From: an uncultured Psychroflexus sp.
GTDB taxonomy: Bacteria > Bacteroidota > Bacteroidia > Flavobacteriales > Flavobacteriaceae
Length of the DNA: 37,479 bases
NCBI GenBank assembly: GCA_913062845.1
Contig: CAJXVZ010000028.1
Span: forward strand, 1-37,479
Direction: 5' to 3'
The translations under genes were made by a program, and so were the position numbers. The notes beneath the pieces are model-generated. The model saw only the letters and a list, made by a program, of their open reading frames with translations, was not told where the DNA came from and searched no databases. Below, piece after piece: positions 8,356 through 15,656 of this stretch. Every line of letters begins with the position of its first letter. The first letter of the stretch is position 1.

Positions 8356-9381
8356 ATGAAAAAAATAGGCATTTTATTTGGTAAGGAAGACACTTTTCCA
8401 TGGGCTTTTATTGATCGCGTAAATCAAAAAATAGAGGAGCAGGGTATCAAGAATATGATGGCAGAAGCTGTTTCTATTGATGCTGTAGAGCAAGGAAACT
8501 CAGACGAGTATGCGGTTATCATAGACCGTATTTCTCAGGATGTACCATTTTACAGAGCATTTCTTAAAAATGCCGCCATTACAGGCACTGTAGTCATTAA
8601 CAATCCGTTCTGGTGGAGTGCAGATGAGAAGTTCTTCAACAATGCACTGGCACAAAAAATAGGAGTACCTGTACCAAAAACATTTATTTTGCCAACTTCA
8701 AAACACCCTGAAAATACGGATGGAAACTCCTTTAGAAACCTAAAATACCCTTTCAACTGGGAAAGAATGTTTGAGACTATAGGCTTTCCTGCCTATATGA
8801 AACCACACGATGGCGGTAGCTGGAAAAGCGTTTACCGTGTAGAAAATCCGGATGATTTATGGGCTAAGCATGGTGAAACAGGAGACTTGGTCATGATGCT
8901 TCAGGAAGAAATTAAATTTGAATTATATTTCAGATGTTATGTTTTAGGTACAGACAATGTCCACATTATGCAGTATGAACCAAGAAATCCATTTCATGAA
9001 AGATATGTCAGGAATGGACCAGAGATTGACAAAAAGATTCTGGATCTGGTCGAAAAATATTGTATCAAACTCAATAAGGCCTTAGGTTATGACTTTAATA
9101 CTGTAGAATTTGCAGTAAGAGAAGGCGTTCCTTATGCGATAGATTTTTGTAATCCTGCTCCTGATGCTGATATCCATTCTGTTGGAAAAGACAATTATGA
9201 GTGGATTGTAGAAAATGCAGCAAATCTTGCCATAGCAAAAGCTAAAACCTATAAAAAAGGAAAAATGAACCTGACCTGGGGAACATTTGTTTCAGACCAG
9301 GTTAAAACGCCTGTGAAAAGAAAAGCACCGGCTAAAAAAAGTGCATTCAAGAAAACATCTAAAGCTAAAGCGAAAAAATAA
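8356..9381 (+). CDS. ATP-grasp ligase with a lysine-rich C-terminal tail
   Basis: The 341-residue protein has an ATP-grasp fold related to the RimK/D-Ala-D-Ala ligase group. An N-terminal G-I-L-F-G-K-E-D strand-loop is followed by Y-M-K-P-H-D-G-G-S-W-K (phosphate-binding loop), the M-L-Q-E-E linker and the Mg-binding end V-E-F...I-D-F-C-N-P-A-P-D. The usual E-x-N ligand pair appears here as D-x-x-N. Such enzymes join a carboxylate to an amine through an acyl phosphate. The last 25 or so residues are almost only K, A, P, S, T and R, like a histone H1 tail, which is unusual for this family. The gene lies between the hydrolase and the YbdK-like ligase, all in one direction. Confidence 0.85.
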   Translation: MKKIGILFGKEDTFPWAFIDRVNQKIEEQGIKNMMAEAVSIDAVEQGNSDEYAVIIDRISQDVPFYRAFLKNAAITGTVVINNPFWWSADEKFFNNALAQKIGVPVPKTFILPTSKHPENTDGNSFRNLKYPFNWERMFETIGFPAYMKPHDGGSWKSVYRVENPDDLWAKHGETGDLVMMLQEEIKFELYFRCYVLGTDNVHIMQYEPRNPFHERYVRNGPEIDKKILDLVEKYCIKLNKALGYDFNTVEFAVREGVPYAIDFCNPAPDADIHSVGKDNYEWIVENAANLAIAKAKTYKKGKMNLTWGTFVSDQVKTPVKRKAPAKKSAFKKTSKAKAKK

Positions 9382-9422
9382 TTGCTTAATTAAGCGAAGC
9401 ATTAGTCAATCAAGAAATAAAA

Positions 9423-10517
9423 ATGGAGTTTACTTTAGGTGTTGAGGAAGAATATCAGGTCATAGATCCACAAACCCGGGAATTAACGTCTCACGACCAG
9501 CAAATTGTAACGGAAGCATCGAAAGTTCTCGATGAAAGGGTAAAAGCAGAGATGCATCAGGCCGTGGTCGAGGTTGGCACACACATTTGTAAGGATATTC
9601 AGGATGCTAAGGAACAGATTACACTCCTACGGGGAACCATATCTGATATTGCAAATTCACTCGGCTTTGAAATAGCGGCCGCCGGAACGCATCCTTTCTC
9701 AGAATGGGAAAAGCAATTGCTTACACCAAATCCCAGGTATGATCAAATCATTAATGAGTTACAAGATACAGCTAGGTCAAATCTTATTTTTGGACTTCAT
9801 GTGCATGTTGGCGTAGAAGACAAGTCTCTGGCTATGCACCTGACTAACTCTTTAAGGTATTTTTTACCCCATTTTTACGCTCTTTCAACCAATTCGCCCT
9901 TTTGGGAAGGCAGGAATACGGGTTTTAAGTCATTTAGAACAAAAGTATTTGATAAATTTCCAAGAACAGGTATTCCCGGAACTTTTCAGACTTATTCTGA
10001 ATACCAACACTATCTTGATATTCTCATTAAGACCGGTTGTATAGATAACCCCAAGAAAATTTGGTGGGATGTAAGGATCCATCCATTTTATCCAACCATT
10101 GAAGTGAGGATTTGTGACGTTCCTCTCACCATTCAGGATACCGTCAGTATTACTGCATTAATACAGGCTACTGTTGCAAAACTCTTCAAATTAAGAGAAC
10201 AAAATCTCAACTTCATAAATTATCACCGTGCACTCATCAATGAGAACAAGTGGAGAGCTGCAAGATATGGCGTAGAGGGCAAGATGATAGATTTTGGAAA
10301 AGAGCAAGAAGTAAGCACAAGGTTTTTAATCAGAGAATTACTGGACTTTGTAGACGATGTTGTAGATGATCTGGGCTCTAGACACGAAATTGAAAAAATT
10401 GAGGATATTCTCGAAAAAGGTTCAGGAGCGGATAGACAAATAGAAGTATACCGAAAAAGTAAAGATTTGGTTGAAGTTGTAGACTACATTACGGCGCAAA
10501 CCATCTCAGGAGTTTAA
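9423..10517 (+). CDS. carboxylate-amine ligase, YbdK/GCS2 family
   Basis: The 364-residue protein is full length for the GCS2 (COG2170) family, weak relatives of glutamate-cysteine ligase with a glutamine-synthetase-like fold. Diagnostic motifs are G-V-E-E-E at residues 6-10, H126-V-H128-V-G, and E-V-R-I-C-D-V-P near residue 225, which supply metal- and ATP-binding residues. It should join an amino acid or other amine to a carboxylate using ATP; the true substrates are unknown. E. coli YbdK has only weak glutamate-cysteine ligase activity, so I do not assign glutathione synthesis. The stop codon overlaps the next ATG by one base (TAATG). Confidence 0.92.
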   Translation: MEFTLGVEEEYQVIDPQTRELTSHDQQIVTEASKVLDERVKAEMHQAVVEVGTHICKDIQDAKEQITLLRGTISDIANSLGFEIAAAGTHPFSEWEKQLLTPNPRYDQIINELQDTARSNLIFGLHVHVGVEDKSLAMHLTNSLRYFLPHFYALSTNSPFWEGRNTGFKSFRTKVFDKFPRTGIPGTFQTYSEYQHYLDILIKTGCIDNPKKIWWDVRIHPFYPTIEVRICDVPLTIQDTVSITALIQATVAKLFKLREQNLNFINYHRALINENKWRAARYGVEGKMIDFGKEQEVSTRFLIRELLDFVDDVVDDLGSRHEIEKIEDILEKGSGADRQIEVYRKSKDLVEVVDYITAQTISGV

Positions 10518-11335
10518 TGACAAAAATGAATAAAAGATTAGCTGTTTTAGATATGAATAACGATGCGCCTAATCAGGGATTAAGGTGTATTATTGAAATT
10601 GTTCAGAAATACGATTTTGTTATAGATTATCAGGTCTTTAATGTTAGAGGGAAAAACGAAATTCCCGATACAAGTTTCGATATTTATATTTCAAGTGGTG
10701 GCCCAGGTTCTCCATTAGAAGACGGAGAATGGAGGAAACCTTACCTGGAGCTTATGCAAAAATTATGGGATATCAATCGGTTTGGTTCCGATCAAAAAAA
10801 ACATGTCTTCTTTATATGTTATTCATTTCAGGTGATCTGTGATTATTTTGAATTAGGAACCATAAAGCCCAGGAGAAGTACATCTTTTGGAATTCTTAGA
10901 GTTCATAAGACCCAAAATGGTAAAAAAGATATTATTTTAAAAGGATTGCCGGACCCATACTATGCTGTAGATTCCAGAGACTTTCAATTGGTTCAGCCTA
11001 AGCTCAAGGTTTTTAAACAGCACGGCGCAAAAATATTGAGCCTTGAAAAAATAAGAACCCATGTTGAATTGGAACGTGCGATTATGGCCGTTCGCTTTTC
11101 AAACGAATTTGTTGGGACGCAATACCATCCTGAAGCTGAACCTGTAAGTATGGAAGCACATTTCATGAAGGAAGAAAACAAAAAGAAAGTCATTGAAAGT
11201 TTTGGGGATGAAAAGTACAATCAGATGATGTATAGAATGAACCATCCTGACAAATTAGATCTCACTTACAACACAATATTACCTCGCTTTATAAAAAATG
11301 CCCTCGAAGCAAAGTTGGTTGAGCAACAATTTTAA
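10517..11335 (+). CDS. class I glutamine amidotransferase-like protein
   Basis: The 272-residue protein has the class I (triad) GATase fold: S-S-G-G-P-G-S-P as the oxyanion-side loop near residue 56, the nucleophile Cys101 in F-I-C-Y-S-F-Q, and His204/Glu206 in Q-Y-H-P-E-A-E. The triad is intact, but the usual G-x-C-x-G-x-Q elbow has lost both glycines. It may therefore hydrolyse something other than free glutamine, for example a gamma-glutamyl bond, or supply ammonia to one of the neighbouring ligases. An alternative start is the Met at codon 4. It overlaps the YbdK-like gene by one base and is followed 9 bases later by the next gene. Confidence 0.85.
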   Translation: MTKMNKRLAVLDMNNDAPNQGLRCIIEIVQKYDFVIDYQVFNVRGKNEIPDTSFDIYISSGGPGSPLEDGEWRKPYLELMQKLWDINRFGSDQKKHVFFICYSFQVICDYFELGTIKPRRSTSFGILRVHKTQNGKKDIILKGLPDPYYAVDSRDFQLVQPKLKVFKQHGAKILSLEKIRTHVELERAIMAVRFSNEFVGTQYHPEAEPVSMEAHFMKEENKKKVIESFGDEKYNQMMYRMNHPDKLDLTYNTILPRFIKNALEAKLVEQQF

Positions 11336-11344
11336 AAATTCAAT

Positions 11345-12547
11345 ATGATAGATTCAATAAGAGAAGCTTATAATAATTATTTCACAGAGGAAAGATATAA
11401 TAATTTTCTCAGGGATATTGAAGAGACCTATCATTATACACCAAAATTCAGAATTGCTGAAACACCGGTTTTTATAGACAAAGTATTTAAAAATCAGCTT
11501 ATTGAAGCCTGTAATGACATCATAAAAGTCATTGAAAGACCTGATTTTAAATCCTTAACAGAAGGTGCATTTTTAGATCCTACTCATAAAATTCCTAAAG
11601 AGAATGATATTCCAAAATTTGTTCAATTTGATTTTGGGATTTGCGAAGATGAAAACGGTCATCTTTCACCTAAACTTATTGAATTACAAGGATTTCCAAC
11701 TTTATATGGATTTCAGATTTTTTTGAATAAGATGTTTAGAAAGCATTTTGGAGAAGTCATTCCTGAAAATTTTCATCAGCATGTTCGCGGTATGCCACAT
11801 ATGGAATATGTAGAAATGCTCAGAGAAGAAATAGTGGGCGATACAGACCCCAAACATGTTGTTTTACTGGAAATTGATCCTCATCATCAGACAACAGCGG
11901 TGGACTTTTATGTTACCCGTGATATTTTGGATATTGAAATTGTTTGTGTAAGGGATATCATCAAAAAAGGCAGATCGCTTTATTACAAAGCTGAAAATGG
12001 CGATGAAATTAAGATAGAAAAGATTTTTAATCGGGTAATTTTTGACGAATTATATCAACGCAAAGACTTAAAGATGTCCTTCAGTTTTCAGGATGATTTG
12101 GATATAGAATGGATTGGTCACCCCAACTGGTTTTTCAGGATCAGTAAGTATTTGTTGCCTTTATTGAAAGGCAAATATGTGCCCAAATCCTTCTTTTTGG
12201 ATAAGCTGGAAACCCTTCCGAAAGACCTGGAAAACTATGTGCTCAAACCCATGTTCTCATTTGCCGGAGCAGGTGTTCACATCAACCTGACACCAGAAAT
12301 TATCGATTCTATTGAAAATAAATCCAACTATATTTTACAGGAAAAAGTGAAGTACGCACCTGTTGTAAAAACCAAAGATACAGAAGCCAAAGTTGAAATA
12401 AGAATGATTATGATTCATAACTCAAAAACCAACAAAATTGAAATTGCAAGCAATCTTGTGAGGCTGAGTAAAGGAGAAATGGTTGGTGTGAGATACAATA
12501 GAGACAAGACTTGGGTTGGAGGATCTACAGCTTATTTTGAAATTTAA
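11345..12547 (+). CDS. uncharacterised ATP-grasp-like protein
   Basis: The 400-residue protein has no signal peptide and I do not recognise a named family. Its second half looks like an ATP-grasp core: Y-V-L-K-P-M-F-S-F-A-G-A-G-V-H-I (lysine followed by a glycine-rich loop, near 303), Y-I-L-Q-E-K-V (the linker where adenine binds, near 329), E-I-R-M-I-M-I, and a closing block V-R-L-S-K-G-E-M-V-G-V-R-Y. The first half contains L-I-E-L-Q-G-F-P-T-L-Y, reminiscent of glutathionylspermidine-synthase-like enzymes. It closes the operon and would give the pathway a third ligase. The ATP-grasp assignment is an inference from motifs. Confidence 0.65.
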   Translation: MIDSIREAYNNYFTEERYNNFLRDIEETYHYTPKFRIAETPVFIDKVFKNQLIEACNDIIKVIERPDFKSLTEGAFLDPTHKIPKENDIPKFVQFDFGICEDENGHLSPKLIELQGFPTLYGFQIFLNKMFRKHFGEVIPENFHQHVRGMPHMEYVEMLREEIVGDTDPKHVVLLEIDPHHQTTAVDFYVTRDILDIEIVCVRDIIKKGRSLYYKAENGDEIKIEKIFNRVIFDELYQRKDLKMSFSFQDDLDIEWIGHPNWFFRISKYLLPLLKGKYVPKSFFLDKLETLPKDLENYVLKPMFSFAGAGVHINLTPEIIDSIENKSNYILQEKVKYAPVVKTKDTEAKVEIRMIMIHNSKTNKIEIASNLVRLSKGEMVGVRYNRDKTWVGGSTAYFEI

Positions 12548-12675
12548 GGCTCTATAAATCATTTTTTGGCTTTTACATGATAGTTCACTGAAAAGTAGAA
12601 TTCGGTTTACATTAAACAAGCCTTAGTCTTATTTTTCGAACTATATTCCACAAGTCTCAAAAAAACTTAAATAGA

Positions 12676-12706
12676 TTGTCAATCATTCAAATATGGGTTA
12701 TATTTG
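12676..12706 (+). promoter_or_regulatory. promoter of the acyl-CoA dehydrogenase gene
   Basis: TTG at 12676-12678 and TATATTTG at 12699-12706 with a 20-base spacer fit the Bacteroidota consensus. An upstream in-frame ATG at 12704 lies inside the -7 box, so translation should start at 12743. Confidence 0.55.
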
Positions 12707-12742
12707 CCTTACTTTTTTGATGATATATTAAATAATTATTTT

Positions 12743-13885
12743 ATGGATTTTAAATTAACTGAAGAACACGAAATGATTCGCCAGGCGGCAAGAGATTTTG
12801 CAAAGACTGAATTATTGCCAGGCGTAATAGAACGTGACAACAAGCAAGAATTTCCGGCTGAGCAAATCAAAAAATTAGGAGAGCTTGGATTTATGGGAAT
12901 GATGGCTTCTCCGGAGTATGGTGGTGGAGGAATGGACACAATCTCTTATATATTGGCTATGGAAGAATTGTCCAAAATTGATGCTTCAGCCTCAGTTGTG
13001 GTTTCAGTTAATAATTCCTTGGTCTGTTGGGGATTAGATACCTATGGTACACCCGATCAAAAAGAAAAGTACCTATCAAAATTAACCACAGGTGAAGCTT
13101 TAGGTGCTTTTTGTTTAAGTGAACCAGAAGCCGGTAGTGATGCAACTTCACAGAAAACTACAGCTATAGACAAAGGCGATCATTACATTCTAAACGGTAC
13201 AAAAAACTGGATTACAAACGGTGGTAGCGCTGACTATTATTTGGTTATCGCTCAAACAGACAGGGAAAAAAAACACAGAGGTATCAATGCCTTTATCGTA
13301 GAAAAAGGCTGGGAAGGTTTTGAAGTAGGTCCCAAAGAAGATAAAATGGGAATCAGAGGAAGTGATACACATTCTCTTAATTTTAATGATGTAAAGGTCC
13401 CGAAAGAAAATCGCATAGGTGAGGATGGCTTTGGTTTTAAGTTTGCCATGAAGACCTTATCCGGTGGTAGAATAGGTATTGCAGCTCAAGCTTTGGGTAT
13501 TGCAGCAGGCGCTTATGAATTATCAAAAGAGTATTCTAAAACCCGTAAAGCCTTTGGTACAGAAATTATGAATCATCAGGCTATCGCTTTTAAACTTGCA
13601 GACATGCATACCCAAATAGAAGCTGCACGCCATTTGGTCATGAAAGCAGCTTGGGATAAGGATCAGGGAAACAATTATGACCTGTCAGGAGCTATGGCCA
13701 AATTATATGCTTCTCAGGTGGCCATGGATGTTTCTACGGAAGCTGTACAAGTACACGGTGGTAACGGCTATGTGAAGGAATACCACGTAGAAAGGTTAAT
13801 GAGAGACGCCAAAATCACCCAAATCTATGAAGGTACTTCTGAAATACAAAAGATTGTGATTTCCAGAAGTATTTTAAAGGGTTAA
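12743..13885 (+). CDS. acyl-CoA dehydrogenase
   Basis: The 380-residue protein is full length for short-chain acyl-CoA dehydrogenases. Visible features: the N-terminal MDFKLTEEHEMIRQAARDFA helix, the FAD-binding C-L-S-E-P-E-A-G-S-D signature near residue 125, W-I-T-N-G for the flavin ring, the R-x-x-F-G-T-x-I block, Q-V-H-G-G-N-G-Y, and the catalytic base Glu363 in Y-E-G-T-S-E-I-Q. It oxidises an acyl-CoA to the 2-enoyl-CoA in fatty-acid or branched-chain amino-acid breakdown, passing electrons to ETF. I chose the start at 12743 because an in-frame ATG 39 bases upstream falls within the promoter and would add 13 residues not typical of the family. Confidence 0.95.
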   Translation: MDFKLTEEHEMIRQAARDFAKTELLPGVIERDNKQEFPAEQIKKLGELGFMGMMASPEYGGGGMDTISYILAMEELSKIDASASVVVSVNNSLVCWGLDTYGTPDQKEKYLSKLTTGEALGAFCLSEPEAGSDATSQKTTAIDKGDHYILNGTKNWITNGGSADYYLVIAQTDREKKHRGINAFIVEKGWEGFEVGPKEDKMGIRGSDTHSLNFNDVKVPKENRIGEDGFGFKFAMKTLSGGRIGIAAQALGIAAGAYELSKEYSKTRKAFGTEIMNHQAIAFKLADMHTQIEAARHLVMKAAWDKDQGNNYDLSGAMAKLYASQVAMDVSTEAVQVHGGNGYVKEYHVERLMRDAKITQIYEGTSEIQKIVISRSILKG

Positions 13886-13903
13886 AACTCTTATTCATAA
13901 AAC

Positions 13904-13937
13904 AAACCCCGCTGTTTTATAAAACCAGCGGGGTTTT
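13904..13937. terminator. bidirectional intrinsic terminator
   Basis: AAACCCCGCTG (13904-13914) pairs with CAGCGGGGTTT (13926-13936) around an 11-base loop. The A- and T-rich ends allow it to serve both the acyl-CoA dehydrogenase and the convergent CBS gene. Confidence 0.85.
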
Positions 13938-13969
13938 AATTTAGGCCTAAGCCGTTTAATTACAACGCT

Positions 13970-14443
13970 TTACACACCATACTTCCAGCTACTTCCTTTG
14001 AGCATTAAAGCCGTTCTTAAAATATCTTTTTGACTGACTATGCCAATAATTTTTTTGTCTTCAACTACTGGAAATCGTCGTCGCTTTGATTTTAAAAAAA
14101 GATTAGCCGCATCAAAGAGGTTGATATCAGGAGAAATGGTATCAACATCTCTAGACATGTATTTTTCTATGGTCGTATCTTCCATAGGCATGTTGTAATA
14201 GCGACTTTCTGAAATTTGTTTGATACAATCGCCTTCAGAAATGACCCCAATGACATGATGATGTTCGTCTACAACCGGACCACCGGAAATACGGTGTTTG
14301 ATCAATTTTTCTACAACCTCTATGACACTTTGGTTTTTTGTAAACAATACCATGTTTTTTGACATACAGTCGCGAACTGTAATTTTCTCTGCTTTTTGAT
14401 TAACCTCACCTACGTGATTACCCTGAAAACTTTTAATGCCCAT
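13970..14443 (-). CDS. CBS domain pair protein
   Basis: The 157-residue protein consists almost only of two CBS domains (about residues 21-80 and 92-148), with repeated hallmarks such as V-x-x-x-M-S-x-x-V, G-G-P-V-V-D and G-I-V-S-Q-K-D. CBS pairs bind adenine nucleotides and usually sense energy state or regulate a partner. No catalytic domain is attached and no membrane segment is visible, so it is a stand-alone sensor of unknown partner. It is convergent with the acyl-CoA dehydrogenase and has its own upstream space, so it is probably monocistronic. Confidence 0.9.
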   Translation of the reverse strand: MGIKSFQGNHVGEVNQKAEKITVRDCMSKNMVLFTKNQSVIEVVEKLIKHRISGGPVVDEHHHVIGVISEGDCIKQISESRYYNMPMEDTTIEKYMSRDVDTISPDINLFDAANLFLKSKRRRFPVVEDKKIIGIVSQKDILRTALMLKGSSWKYGV

Positions 14444-14848
14444 AATATTAGAATTTTACAATAAAGTAACAAAAAAATTATCAATAACAGATAAAATCAA
14501 TTCATTTTTTTACACATTACTATTTAGTTTTTTTAATGCCAAGATCCTGTTATGCATCAAGGCAAATAAAAACAGATTCTACTATGACATATTCATTTAT
14601 TGACTTAGGCATATATTTAATAATTTTAAACGTCTGATATTGTGTGTTTTAACTATGTAATTTCTCTCTGTGTAGCTTTGTGTCTTCTCTGAGTTACTCT
14701 GTGTTATAGCTATACCACAGAGAAAACACTAAGAAAGCACAGTGTTTTACAGAGCTATATTCATTATTCTTAATTGGAAATTAAACTAATTTTATTACCT
14801 ATGTGCCTAAGTTAATTCATTCAATAAATCATTGCGGTCAAGCTATAT
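14444..14848. other. non-coding interval between CBS and DUF1080 genes
   Basis: These 405 AT-rich bases hold the upstream region of the CBS gene and a long imperfect inverted repeat at about 14666-14757. I see no credible gene. Confidence 0.6.
14666..14757. repeat. imperfect inverted repeat of CTCTGTG-type units
   Basis: Two arms of about 45 bases, one rich in CTCTGTGT/TTTGTGT and the other its imperfect complement rich in CACAGAGA/AAAGCACAG, meet at the palindromic centre TATAGCTATA (about 14705-14714). A transcript would fold into one long bulged hairpin. It may be a dispersed repeat of the genome; no transposase is attached. Confidence 0.55.
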
Positions 14849-15646
14849 TTATAGCTCTCTGACCCAAATATTGCGATAACTTACCCCACTTTGATCCTGA
14901 TGATCCTGAAGTTTGATCGGGGCTTTACCATGAGCTTCGTTTTTAGGCCAGCCGATATATTCGGTAGTGCCTTCGATTTCAAAATGGTCCTGGATCAAGA
15001 CCCCATTATGCAAAACCGTTATGGTCCCAGATTTGGTCTTTTTGCCGTTGTCATCAAATTCAGGTTCGTGGTAAATGATATCATAAGTATTCCAATCTCC
15101 GGTGGGCGAAGACGCCATAGCCAGAGGAATGGATTGTTTATAGATTGAACCCACTTGCCCGTTCACATAAGTGTCATTGTCGTTATTATCCAGAATTTGA
15201 ACTTCATATCGGTTTTGTAGAAATACCCCTGAGTTACTTTTATTTTGACCTGTTGCCGAGCTCTCAGGATTTGAACGCCATTCCAGATGAAGCTGTACAC
15301 TTCCAAAATTACGTTTAGTCTGTATATCGCCGGTCTTGTCTTTCACGGTCATACTGCCGTCTTCGTTTAGTGTCCATTTGACAGCAGTTGAATCCACAGA
15401 AGATATCCATTCATCAAAGCCAGAGCCATCAAAAAGCACAATAGCGTCTGAAGGAACACCTGTTTCAGGGTTTACATTCACTTTGGGCGGTTGCGGTTCC
15501 CAGACTTCGGTTTCTTCCGGGGTTGTTGGTTCTTGCTGGCCATTAAGGACTAACTCACCAACATCTATGCCCTCATTTTGTTTTGATGATGGCTGGCAAC
15601 CAAAAAATACAATTCCAAGTGATATCAGTAAAAAAGATTTCTTCAT
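14849..15646 (-). CDS. DUF1080 (3-keto-disaccharide hydrolase family) lipoprotein
   Basis: From ATG at 15646 this is a 265-residue lipoprotein with signal peptide and lipobox V-F-F-G-C (Cys17). A TTG two codons upstream would also be in frame but is less likely. The mature part is a DUF1080 jelly-roll: L-F-D-G-S-G-F-D-E-W near residue 70, the L-H-L-E-W-R strand, N-S-G-V-F-L-Q-N-R-Y-E-V-Q-I-L-D, and the closing I-K-L-Q-D-H-x-x-x-V-S-Y-R-N-I-W-V. The family is associated with cleavage of 3-keto-glycosides after oxidation of the sugar C3. Its position at the end of the minus-strand sugar operon fits. The spacer after the signal is rich in E, P and Q. Confidence 0.88.
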   Translation of the reverse strand: MKKSFLLISLGIVFFGCQPSSKQNEGIDVGELVLNGQQEPTTPEETEVWEPQPPKVNVNPETGVPSDAIVLFDGSGFDEWISSVDSTAVKWTLNEDGSMTVKDKTGDIQTKRNFGSVQLHLEWRSNPESSATGQNKSNSGVFLQNRYEVQILDNNDNDTYVNGQVGSIYKQSIPLAMASSPTGDWNTYDIIYHEPEFDDNGKKTKSGTITVLHNGVLIQDHFEIEGTTEYIGWPKNEAHGKAPIKLQDHQDQSGVSYRNIWVREL

Positions 15647-15656
15647 GATCAATCGG

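Noticed and set aside
9423-10517. Assignment of the YbdK-like gene as glutathione biosynthesis (gshA)
   Set aside because: The GCS2 family is distinct from true GshA, and no gshB-type partner with canonical motifs or thiol context is evident.
12704-12742. An earlier ATG for the acyl-CoA dehydrogenase
   Set aside because: It overlaps the -7 promoter element and adds 13 residues that do not belong to the family's N-terminus.
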